64,000 nt of DNA from Pseudomonas sp. S04 (GTDB taxonomy: Bacteria; Pseudomonadota; Gammaproteobacteria; Pseudomonadales; Pseudomonadaceae), in NCBI RefSeq assembly GCF_009834545.1, contig NZ_CP019427.1, forward strand, positions 310,001 through 374,000. The letters run 5' to 3'. Numbering within the stretch: the first letter of the stretch is position 1; the number at the start of each line of letters is the position of its first letter. Shown here piece by piece: positions 57,078-64,000 of the stretch. The position numbers and the translations under genes are program-made. Below the pieces are notes generated by a model, which saw nothing but the letters and a program-made list of their open reading frames with translations, did no database searches and was not told the origin of the DNA.

Positions 57078-57142
57078 ACGAGGCTTGCCCGCGATGGCGA
57101 ATGTGTCGCCGCCATCGTGGGCAAGCCTTGCTCCTGCAAGAG
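57078..57142. repeat. Degenerate REPIN
   Basis: The arms aacgaggcttgcccgcgatg and catcgtgggcaagccttgct are inverted around tggcgaatgtgtcgccgcca. It lies between convergent blc and hutF, 7 bp from the hutF stop, and may serve as terminator for both. Confidence 0.75.
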
Positions 57143-57148
57143 CGGGTA

Positions 57149-58513
57149 TCAGCCCAGCAGGTCGCGCAACACCTGGGTAAACGCCCGGTTGCTCTCTTCT
57201 TCGCCAGCATGATGGCCGTCACGCACCACCCACTTGCCGTTGACCAGCACGTCGCGGACCTGACGGTCGCCGCCAGCAAACAGCCAGCGGTTGAGAATGG
57301 CGTCGCCACTGGCGGTCGCCAGGTAAGGATCATTGCCATCGAGCACCAGCCAATCGGCGCGCTTGCCGACCTCAAGGGCGCCAATCGGTTGGCCCAGCGC
57401 CTGCGCGCCGCCATCGAGCGCGGCGTCGTACAGGGTGCGACCGACCATCGGTTGCTCGGCGCCATACAGGCGGTTACGGCGTTGATCGCGCAGGCGCTGG
57501 CCGTATTCCAGCCAGCGTAATTCCTCGACCACACTCAACGACACATGGCTGTCGGAACCGATACCCATGCGTCCGCCCTGGGCGAGGAAGTCCACGGCCG
57601 GGAAAATTCCGTCGCCCAGGTTGGCTTCGGTGGTCAGGCACAGGCCGGCGATGGCGCGGCTTTTCGCCATCAAACTGACTTCTTCCGGATTGGCATGGGT
57701 CGCGTGCACCAGGCACCAGCGCTGATCGACCTCGGTGTTTTCATACAGCCATTGCAGCGGTCGGCGACCGCTCCAGGCCAGGCAGTCGTCGACTTCCTTC
57801 TGCTGTTCGGCGATGTGGATATGTACCGGGCACTGCTGGTCGCTGGCGGCCAGCACGTCGCTGATCTGCTGTGGTGTCACCGCACGCAACGAGTGGAAAC
57901 ACAAACCCAGGCGCTGTGCCGGCTGTTGCGCCACGATCGGCTGCAAGCGAGCCTGCAGGTCGAGGTAGTTTTGCGTGCTGTTGATAAAGCGGCGCTGGCC
58001 GTCGTTCGGCGCCTGGCCACCAAAACCGGAATGGCTGTACAGCACCGGCAACAGGGTCAGGCCGATACCGGCGGCGCTGGCGGCCTGGCTGATCTGCAGC
58101 GACAGCTCGGCCGGGTCGGCATACGCCTGGCCATTGTGATCGTGGTGCACATAGTGGAATTCGGCGACCGAGGTGTAGCCGCACTTGAGCATTTCGATGT
58201 ACAGCTGGCGGGCAATCACACCCAACTGATCGGGGCTGATTTTTCCGACGAGGCGATACATCAGGTCGCGCCAGGTCCAGAAACTGTCGTTCGGATTGCC
58301 CGCTACTTCTGCCAGCCCAGCCATCGCCCGCTGGAACGCATGGGAGTGCAGGTTGGGCATGCCCGGCAGCAGCGGGCCACTCAGTTGCTCCGCGCCTTGT
58401 GCGCTTGCATCGGCCTGGATGTGGGTCAGCAGGCCATCGGCGCCGACCTCAAGACGTACATTGTTGGCCCATCCGTTAGGCAGTAGCGCGCGCTCGGCAA
58501 AGAAGGCGGACAT
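57149..58513 (-). CDS. hutF: Formimidoylglutamate deiminase HutF
   Basis: This 454-residue amidohydrolase of the five-step histidine route converts N-formimidoyl-L-glutamate to N-formyl-L-glutamate and ammonia. Metal ligands are in LPGMPNLHSHAFQRAM, LVHATHANPEE and IGSDSHVSLSVVEELRWLEY. It lies divergent to hutC, with a HutC-type operator between them. Confidence 0.96.
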   Translation of the reverse strand: MSAFFAERALLPNGWANNVRLEVGADGLLTHIQADASAQGAEQLSGPLLPGMPNLHSHAFQRAMAGLAEVAGNPNDSFWTWRDLMYRLVGKISPDQLGVIARQLYIEMLKCGYTSVAEFHYVHHDHNGQAYADPAELSLQISQAASAAGIGLTLLPVLYSHSGFGGQAPNDGQRRFINSTQNYLDLQARLQPIVAQQPAQRLGLCFHSLRAVTPQQISDVLAASDQQCPVHIHIAEQQKEVDDCLAWSGRRPLQWLYENTEVDQRWCLVHATHANPEEVSLMAKSRAIAGLCLTTEANLGDGIFPAVDFLAQGGRMGIGSDSHVSLSVVEELRWLEYGQRLRDQRRNRLYGAEQPMVGRTLYDAALDGGAQALGQPIGALEVGKRADWLVLDGNDPYLATASGDAILNRWLFAGGDRQVRDVLVNGKWVVRDGHHAGEEESNRAFTQVLRDLLG

Positions 58514-58540
58514 GGTTCAGCACCCCATCGTGTGTTATTT

Positions 58541-58550
58541 GTATATACAT
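58541..58550. promoter_or_regulatory. HutC-type operator between hutF and hutC
   Basis: TGTATATACA is a perfect palindrome of the form TGTA-N2-TACA reported for HutC in Pseudomonas. It lies 28 bp before hutF and 70 bp before hutC, so binding could control both, including hutC itself. Confidence 0.8.
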
Positions 58551-58619
58551 ATACAGACGTTTGCCTGCTCGGTAAACTCCGGCAAGCTAGTGACTTTCAT
58601 CCATCAACAAGGATTTCCT

Positions 58620-59369
58620 GTGCCGACTCCGCCCGCAGTATCGACGCTGAGTGCCAACCTGGGCGACAGTCCGGCGCCCTTGTACGCACGCGTCAAACAG
58701 ATGATCACCCAGCAGATCGACAGTGGAAACTGGCCGCCGCACTACCGTGTGCCGTCGGAAAGCGAGCTGGTCAGCCAGTTGGGTTTCAGCCGCATGACCA
58801 TCAACCGCGCCCTGCGCGAGATGACGGCCGACGGCTTGTTGGTGCGCATGCAGGGCGTCGGCACCTTTGTCGCCGAACCCAAGAGCCAGTCCGCTCTGTT
58901 TGAAGTGCACAACATTGCCGATGAGATCGCCTCCCGTGGCCACCGCCACACCTGCAAGGTGATCACCCTGGAAGAAGAGGCTGCCGGTTCCGAGCGTGCG
59001 CTGGCGCTGGACATGCGCGAAGGGCAGAAGGTCTTCCACTCGCTGATCGTGCATTTCGAGAACGATATTCCGGTGCAGATCGAAGATCGCTTCGTCAACG
59101 CCCTGGTGGCGCCGGACTACCTCAAGCAAGACTTCACCCAACAAACGCCATACGCCTACCTGAACCAGGTGGCGCCCCTGACCGAGGGCGAGCACGTGGT
59201 CGAGGCGATCCTGGCCGAGTCCAGCGAGTGCAAGTTGCTGCAAATCGAAAAGGGCGAGCCCTGCCTGCTGATTCGTCGGCGCACCTGGTCGGGCCGCCAG
59301 CCGGTGACTGCCGCTCGCCTGATCCACCCCGGTTCCCGTCATCGCCTGGAAGGGCGGTTTCATAAATAA
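58620..59369 (+). CDS. hutC: Histidine utilisation repressor HutC
   Basis: This 249-residue GntR-family regulator has an N-terminal winged helix (YRVPSESELVSQLGFSRMTI) and a C-terminal UTRA domain from about 90 that senses urocanate. It starts with GTG at 58620 after AAGGAT; the longer frame from 58296 overlaps hutF and is rejected. hutD follows 14 bp later. Confidence 0.96.
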   Translation: MPTPPAVSTLSANLGDSPAPLYARVKQMITQQIDSGNWPPHYRVPSESELVSQLGFSRMTINRALREMTADGLLVRMQGVGTFVAEPKSQSALFEVHNIADEIASRGHRHTCKVITLEEEAAGSERALALDMREGQKVFHSLIVHFENDIPVQIEDRFVNALVAPDYLKQDFTQQTPYAYLNQVAPLTEGEHVVEAILAESSECKLLQIEKGEPCLLIRRRTWSGRQPVTAARLIHPGSRHRLEGRFHK

Positions 59370-59383
59370 GACACGAGGCACCC

Positions 59384-59956
59384 ATGAGTCAGTTGAAGGT
59401 CTTGCGCGCGGCCGACTATCCGCGCATGCCGTGGAAGAATGGCGGCGGTAGCACTGAAGAAATCACCCGCGATGCGGGCACCGGCCTGGACGGTTTCGGC
59501 TGGCGCCTGTCGATTGCCGATATCGGCGAGTCGGGCGGCTTCTCTACCTTCGCCGGTTATCAGCGGGTGATTACCGTGCTGCAAGGCGCGGGCATGCGCT
59601 TGACGGTCGACGGCGAGGACACGCGCCCACTGTTACCGCTGGATCCCTTTGCCTTCAGCGGCGAGAGCCAGGTGTCGTGCACCCTGCTGGGTGGCGCGAT
59701 CCGCGACTTCAACCTGATCTATGCGCCGCAGCGTTATAGTGCGCGGCTGCAGTGGTTGGAGGGTGAGCAGCGTTTCTTTACTGCAGCGGGCAGCGTGTTG
59801 GTGTTCAGTGTCACCGAGCAACTTGAAGTCAGGCTGAGTGAAGGTCCCCAGCAACTGGGTCGCCATGATTGCCTGCAACTGGACGCTAACCGCGGCTTGC
59901 TGGAAATTTCCGTCAATGGCCCCTGCTGCGTGATCGAGTTGACGCAGCACCGGTAA
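59384..59956 (+). CDS. hutD: HutD family protein
   Basis: This 190-residue cupin-like protein has the family start LRAADYPRMPWKNGGGSTEEI and GFGWRLSIADIGESGGFSTF. In P. fluorescens HutD has been proposed to limit hut expression, acting like a governor for fitness. It lies directly behind hutC; the next gene on its strand is hutU, beyond the chemoreceptor. Confidence 0.94.
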   Translation: MSQLKVLRAADYPRMPWKNGGGSTEEITRDAGTGLDGFGWRLSIADIGESGGFSTFAGYQRVITVLQGAGMRLTVDGEDTRPLLPLDPFAFSGESQVSCTLLGGAIRDFNLIYAPQRYSARLQWLEGEQRFFTAAGSVLVFSVTEQLEVRLSEGPQQLGRHDCLQLDANRGLLEISVNGPCCVIELTQHR

Positions 59957-59962
59957 TGCCGG

Positions 59963-61606
59963 TTATTCCCGTTCGAGGGTGAAGCCTCGAACGGTGTCTT
60001 CCAGCTCACTCGACATCCGTTTGAGCGCATGAGTGGTTGTCACGACGTCCTGTTGTGCCGAGACATTTTCCTCAACACGCTGGGCGACGGTTTCCACATT
60101 GCGCGCGACGTCCTCACTGGCTACACGTTGCTCCTGCAAGGCGTGGGAAATCTGCCTGACCGCGTCGAGTGACTGATCCAGCGCGCCTTTTACATCATTC
60201 ATCGATGCGCCAGCACTGTCGATCAGTTGCTGGCCCTGAAGCACCCGCTCACGACCGGCGCTCATGCTGTTGTTCGCTTTGCGCATGCCGCTCTGGATCG
60301 TACTCACCAGCTTCACGATCTCGGCGGTGGAGCGGGTCGTGCGGATCGCCAGCTCGCGTACTTCTTCGGCGACTACGGCAAACCCGCGGCCTTGGTCCCC
60401 GGCCCGGGCGGCCTCGATGGCGGCATTGAGTGCGAGCAGGTTGGTTTGTTCGGCGATGCTGTGGATCACGTCGACGATTTTCCCGATGGAATTGGAATGC
60501 AGGGTCAGTTGATCGAGATCGCTCGATGTCTGGGTCACCAACTGCGCGATTTGCTGCATTTCGATGATGGATCGGTCCATGGTGGCAATGCCCTGGACGG
60601 TGATCTGTTCGGCTTTTTGCGTGGTATCGCGCGCTTGTACGGCACTCTCGGCGATGTGGGTGATGTTGGCCGACATCTGTTCAGCGGCCGCGGCAATCGA
60701 AGACGCTGCACTGGTTTGTTCGGCGGCCTGTTTCAGGCCTTGCTCGGACGAGGTGCCGAGGCTTTTCGTCGAGGCCTCGATGTGCCGCGAGGCCTCGCGA
60801 ATTTTGCCGATCATGGTACGCAGGCTGCGCCGCATCGCCTCGACGGACTGCATGACCCCCGTAGTGGTTGCGGTGATGGTTGGCGGATCGAAGAGCTGGC
60901 CCTGAGCGATGTGCGTGCTGATGGCGGCCAGTTCGTGAGGCTCGGCACCGAGGTAGCGCAGCAGTCTGGCGCAAAATATCGCGGCGTAGAGGCTGGCGAA
61001 CAGCAGCGTCAGCGCCAGGACTATAGCCTCCAGCTTCATATAGAAATCGTAGCGGGCGTGACTGAACTCGTACTGTTTTCGGGCCTCTTGCAGTTGAACG
61101 TCGGTCAGTTGCGAAAACAGTGAGGTCAACGGGTCGATCAAGGGGTAGAGCTGTCGGGCGGCGAAGCGCTCCAGGTTCGGGTTTGAGATTGAGAGGTCCC
61201 TACTGTTCAGTAGCGCCTGCAAATGCCGCAGCGGAGCTTCGGTTGCCTGCATCAGCGGGGTGATTTCGTCGATCAGTTGCACTTCGTCGGCAATCAAGTG
61301 CGTCGACTGGTAGTTGAGCCAGAGTTGTTCGATCTCCGGCAGCGCCAGGCTGATCTGCTCCGCCGCTTGTGCTGCGGTGTAGATGCCGTCCCGGGCCTTG
61401 TGTATGGCGTCGACGATCTGCACGGAATACAGCGCGGAAATTTTCTTCAAGTCTTGCAGCGGGATGACCCGGTCGAGGTAGACCGTCTCCAGTCCCTGGA
61501 CTGTGGAGCGCATCCCGTACAGCCCGAGTGCGCCGATGCACATCAAGCTGGTCAGCAGGGTGCCGGCAAGCAGTAGGAGATGGGTTCTGACTTTCCACTG
61601 TTTCAT
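59963..61606 (-). CDS. Methyl-accepting chemotaxis protein in the hut locus
   Basis: This 547-residue receptor has membrane segments at about 8-30 and 192-212. The periplasmic part of about 160 residues is helical and looks like a four-helix bundle ([40 protein letters not shown]). A HAMP region ([17 protein letters not shown]) and a long cytoplasmic coil follow, with the conserved tip [35 protein letters not shown]. There is no C-terminal CheR-docking pentapeptide. It lies on the opposite strand between hutD and hutU, only 6 bp after hutD, and shares its upstream region with hutU. Histidine or urocanate are likely ligand candidates by context; this is inference. The start at 61606 gives a normal first helix. 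Confidence 0.93.
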   Translation of the reverse strand: MKQWKVRTHLLLLAGTLLTSLMCIGALGLYGMRSTVQGLETVYLDRVIPLQDLKKISALYSVQIVDAIHKARDGIYTAAQAAEQISLALPEIEQLWLNYQSTHLIADEVQLIDEITPLMQATEAPLRHLQALLNSRDLSISNPNLERFAARQLYPLIDPLTSLFSQLTDVQLQEARKQYEFSHARYDFYMKLEAIVLALTLLFASLYAAIFCARLLRYLGAEPHELAAISTHIAQGQLFDPPTITATTTGVMQSVEAMRRSLRTMIGKIREASRHIEASTKSLGTSSEQGLKQAAEQTSAASSIAAAAEQMSANITHIAESAVQARDTTQKAEQITVQGIATMDRSIIEMQQIAQLVTQTSSDLDQLTLHSNSIGKIVDVIHSIAEQTNLLALNAAIEAARAGDQGRGFAVVAEEVRELAIRTTRSTAEIVKLVSTIQSGMRKANNSMSAGRERVLQGQQLIDSAGASMNDVKGALDQSLDAVRQISHALQEQRVASEDVARNVETVAQRVEENVSAQQDVVTTTHALKRMSSELEDTVRGFTLERE

Positions 61607-61890
61607 TGCGGGTTCTCGCAGGAGTGACTTCAGGGGGTGGTCATGAAGTCGGCGGGGATCAGCGGCGGTAGAGTCGGACGCATCTAATGAGGTTGTAGGG
61701 TGTTTCTGGAATGCGCTGAATTGGGCACTACGTGTTACCGAACGCCCCACCGTGGCGAAAAACCATGTTGCAGTAACATCGGGCATGCCCTCGAAAAACT
61801 CCCCACGAAAAAAATCATCCGCGCCAGAGCCCTTGTTCCTGGCGCTCTCCAGCCATTTCAGGGTTTTTCTTGAATGCTTGTCCAGCAAGT

Positions 61891-61906
61891 TGGCCGCTCG
61901 ATTGCA
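61891..61906 (+). promoter_or_regulatory. Sigma-54 promoter of hutU
   Basis: TGGCCGCTCGATTGCA has the invariant GG and GC ten bases apart and agrees with TGGC-N7-TTGCW. Transcription would start near 61917, inside the HutC operator. Dependence of hutU on sigma-54 with CbrB and NtrC is known in P. fluorescens. Confidence 0.78.
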
Positions 61907-61910
61907 TATG

Positions 61911-61924
61911 CTTGTATGTACAAG
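61911..61924. promoter_or_regulatory. HutC-type operator of hutU
   Basis: CTTGTATGTACAAG holds TGTA-N2-TACA with matching flanks. It overlaps the predicted transcription start, the right place for a repressor that blocks hutU in the absence of urocanate. Confidence 0.85.
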
Positions 61925-62054
61925 TAAAGACGTATGCGTATGAGTCACGAAGACTCGACCATCGTCCACAGATTCGCTGGTGTGCATCGTTGTTCGCCGG
62001 CTTGCTCGCCCGCCGCCTGGGTTGGTTTGGATTGATTGCTGAGGAGTTCTGTTC

Positions 62055-63737
62055 GTGACCGAGAATAAGCCTACGAAATACCGTGACGTTGAAATCCGCG
62101 CTGCCCGCGGTAACAAGCTGACCGCCAAGAGCTGGCTGACTGAAGCGCCGCTGCGCATGTTGATGAACAACCTCGACCCGGAAGTTGCCGAGAACCCTAA
62201 AGAACTGGTGGTTTACGGCGGTATCGGTCGCGCAGCGCGTAACTGGGAATGCTACGACAAGATCGTCGAAAGCCTGACCAACCTGAATGACGACGAGACC
62301 CTGCTGGTGCAATCCGGCAAGCCGGTCGGCGTATTCAAGACTCACGCCAACGCCCCGCGCGTACTGATCGCCAACTCCAACCTGGTGCCACACTGGGCCA
62401 GCTGGGAACACTTCAACGAACTGGATGCCAAGGGCCTGGCCATGTACGGCCAGATGACCGCCGGCAGCTGGATCTACATCGGCAGCCAGGGCATCGTCCA
62501 AGGCACCTACGAAACCTTCGTCGAAGCCGGCCGCCAACACTACAACGCTGACCTCAAAGGCCGTTGGGTGCTGACCGCAGGCCTGGGCGGCATGGGTGGC
62601 GCCCAGCCTCTGGCTGCAACCCTGGCTGGCGCTTGCTCGCTGAACATCGAATGCCAGCAAGTGAGCATCGACTTCCGCCTGAACAGCCGTTATGTCGATG
62701 AGCAAGCCACCGACCTCGACGACGCGCTGGCACGCATCGAAAAATACACCAAGGAAGGCAAGGCGATTTCCATCGCGCTGCTGGGCAACGCGGCAGAGAT
62801 CCTGCCGGAACTGGTCAAGCGTGGCGTACGCCCGGACATGGTCACCGACCAGACCAGCGCCCACGACCCACTGAACGGCTACCTGCCGGCCGGCTGGACC
62901 TGGGAAGAGTACCGCGCCCGTGCCAAGACCGAGCCGGCTGCCGTGGTCAAAGCCGCCAAGCAATCGATGGCGGTGCACGTCAAGGCGATGCTCGACTTCC
63001 AGAAAATGGGGATTCCGACCTTCGACTACGGCAACAACATCCGTCAGATGGCGCAAGAAGAAGGCGTGGAAAACGCCTTCGACTTCCCAGGCTTCGTACC
63101 GGCCTACATCCGTCCGCTGTTCTGCCGTGGCATCGGCCCGTTCCGTTGGGCTGCACTGTCGGGCAACGCGCAAGACATCTACAAGACCGACGCCAAGGTC
63201 AAGGAACTGATCCCGGACGACGCGCACCTGCACAACTGGCTGGACATGGCGCGCGAGCGCATCAGCTTCCAGGGTCTGCCGGCACGTATCTGCTGGGTTG
63301 GCCTGGGCCTGCGCGCCAAGCTGGGCCTGGCGTTCAACGAAATGGTGCGCAGCGGCGAGCTGTCGGCACCGATCGTGATCGGCCGCGACCACCTGGACTC
63401 CGGTTCGGTATCGAGCCCGAACCGCGAAACCGAATCGATGCAGGACGGTTCCGATGCCGTGTCCGACTGGCCACTGCTCAACGCCCTGCTCAACACCGCG
63501 AGCGGCGCGACCTGGGTTTCCCTGCACCACGGCGGCGGCGTCGGCATGGGCTTCTCCCAGCACTCGGGCATGGTGATCGTCTGCGACGGTACCGACGAAG
63601 CGGCTGAGCGTATCGCTCGTGTCCTGCACAACGACCCGGCCACTGGCGTAATGCGCCACGCCGACGCCGGTTACCAGATCGCGATCGACTGCGCCAAAGA
63701 ACAGGGCCTGAACCTGCCGATGATCACCGGCCAGTAA
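62055..63737 (+). CDS. hutU: Urocanate hydratase
   Basis: This 560-residue NAD-dependent enzyme converts urocanate to imidazolone propionate. Family signatures are [40 protein letters not shown] and the active-site Cys region [20 protein letters not shown]. It starts with GTG at 62055 after GAGGAG. Further hut genes should follow to the right of the window. Confidence 0.97.
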   Translation: MTENKPTKYRDVEIRAARGNKLTAKSWLTEAPLRMLMNNLDPEVAENPKELVVYGGIGRAARNWECYDKIVESLTNLNDDETLLVQSGKPVGVFKTHANAPRVLIANSNLVPHWASWEHFNELDAKGLAMYGQMTAGSWIYIGSQGIVQGTYETFVEAGRQHYNADLKGRWVLTAGLGGMGGAQPLAATLAGACSLNIECQQVSIDFRLNSRYVDEQATDLDDALARIEKYTKEGKAISIALLGNAAEILPELVKRGVRPDMVTDQTSAHDPLNGYLPAGWTWEEYRARAKTEPAAVVKAAKQSMAVHVKAMLDFQKMGIPTFDYGNNIRQMAQEEGVENAFDFPGFVPAYIRPLFCRGIGPFRWAALSGNAQDIYKTDAKVKELIPDDAHLHNWLDMARERISFQGLPARICWVGLGLRAKLGLAFNEMVRSGELSAPIVIGRDHLDSGSVSSPNRETESMQDGSDAVSDWPLLNALLNTASGATWVSLHHGGGVGMGFSQHSGMVIVCDGTDEAAERIARVLHNDPATGVMRHADAGYQIAIDCAKEQGLNLPMITGQ

Positions 63738-63990
63738 CGCACTACCCGCAGGAGCCGGCGGGCAGCCAGCTCCTGCATCAGTGATGTCGGCAGAGATTGC
63801 TTGTGCAGGCTGAAAACCGTGGATTAATGACCATGCTGTTGAAAGACCCGGCCTCGCTGCAAGAGACATTTGCCGATTTGTACTGACTTCTAACCAAGAC
63901 CAGCGTGCCAAGGCGCCACCCCTCAAAAGCGGGAAGCGACGGACAACGGATACTTCCGGAGCGTCTGGTTAATAAACTCTCAAAAGGAGA
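63738..63990. other. Intergenic region behind hutU
   Basis: An inverted repeat (caggagccggc / gccagctcctg, 63749-63777) may be a degenerate REP or terminator. A 17-codon frame from 63833 has no support. The rest contains the leader of the next gene. Confidence 0.5.
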
Positions 63991-64000
63991 ATGAATGTGA
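63991..64000 (+). CDS. Start of the next gene (partial)
   Basis: AAAGGAGA followed by ATGAATGTG at 63991 is a strong translation start, cut by the window's end. Its position suggests a further hut gene such as a permease, but nothing can be said from three codons. Confidence 0.5.

Larger units (their letters stand above)
61607..62054. other. Divergent regulatory region of the chemoreceptor and hutU
   Basis: It contains the sigma-54 promoter and HutC-type operator of hutU and must contain the chemoreceptor promoter. The short frames here have no support. A GAGGAG ribosome site for hutU is at 62041-62046. Confidence 0.6.

Noticed and set aside
63833..63886. 17-codon frame MLLKDPASLQETFADLY
   Set aside because: It recalls the start of some dehydrogenases but stops at once and has no ribosome site.
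61815..63926. 703-codon minus-strand frame
   Set aside because: Antisense to hutU and crosses its promoter.

Overview
The window reads as chromosomal DNA of a Pseudomonas of the fluorescens group. The evidence is the glnA-ntrB-ntrC cluster with an RNA of the NrsZ type beside it, a hut locus with HutC-type operators, the order hisB-hisH-DUF2164-hisA-hisF, the order gpmI-envC-ctpA-yibQ, and many paired REP palindromes (REPINs) with the 'gtgggagcgggcttgcccgcgat' core typical of this group. Nearly all genes are recognisable; codon use is GC-rich except in the first 6.5 kb.

Positions 1-6.5 kb are the end of a mobile island inserted at a tRNA-Thr gene (6699-6774). It holds an intact P4-type tyrosine integrase (5214-6527), a 3' remnant of a second copy of the same integrase (about 2994-3110), a Schlafen/AlbA-type ATP-binding protein between the two, a second tyrosine recombinase of another family broken by an amber codon (1082-2062), a small ORF coupled to it, an inverted-repeat element of MITE size, and at the very edge a phage-type poly-gamma-glutamate hydrolase. 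About 900 bp (2063-2990) carry no convincing gene but strong hairpins.

Positions 6.8-29 kb are core genome with some flexible genes: an FkbM methyltransferase; a polar amino acid ABC transporter operon ending in a methyltransferase; VapBC; a tandem pair of paralogous small basic proteins beside an alpha/beta hydrolase; a truncated DUF1016 nuclease; asmA-mutY-yggX; an OFA-family MFS transporter; the his operon; a periplasmic solute-binding protein; and a Vps62/DUF946-like protein with three internal repeats.

Positions 29-46 kb hold cell-envelope and nitrogen genes: yibQ-ctpA-envC-gpmI, rhodanese-grxC-secB, trmL, the NrsZ-like RNA, ntrC-ntrB, glnA with a clear sigma-54 promoter, thiI and typA.

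Positions 46-64 kb hold a YkgJ-type protein, an orphan glycogen phosphorylase, a DUF2339 membrane protein interrupted by a one-base frameshift, DUF3999, fbp, DUF924, two lipoproteins and the hut regulon (hutF, hutC, hutD, hutU). A chemoreceptor gene sits inside the hut locus, between hutD and hutU. The main links are nitrogen control (sigma-54 promoters at glnA, the NrsZ-like RNA and hutU; an NtrC-like site before ntrB) and histidine catabolism under HutC.

No CRISPR array, rRNA or complete insertion sequence was seen. I did not find a clearly new multigene system. The best candidates for a second look are the NrsZ-type RNA, the chemoreceptor in the hut locus, the Schlafen gene flanked by integrase copies, the Vps62-like repeat protein and the tandem basic paralogues.
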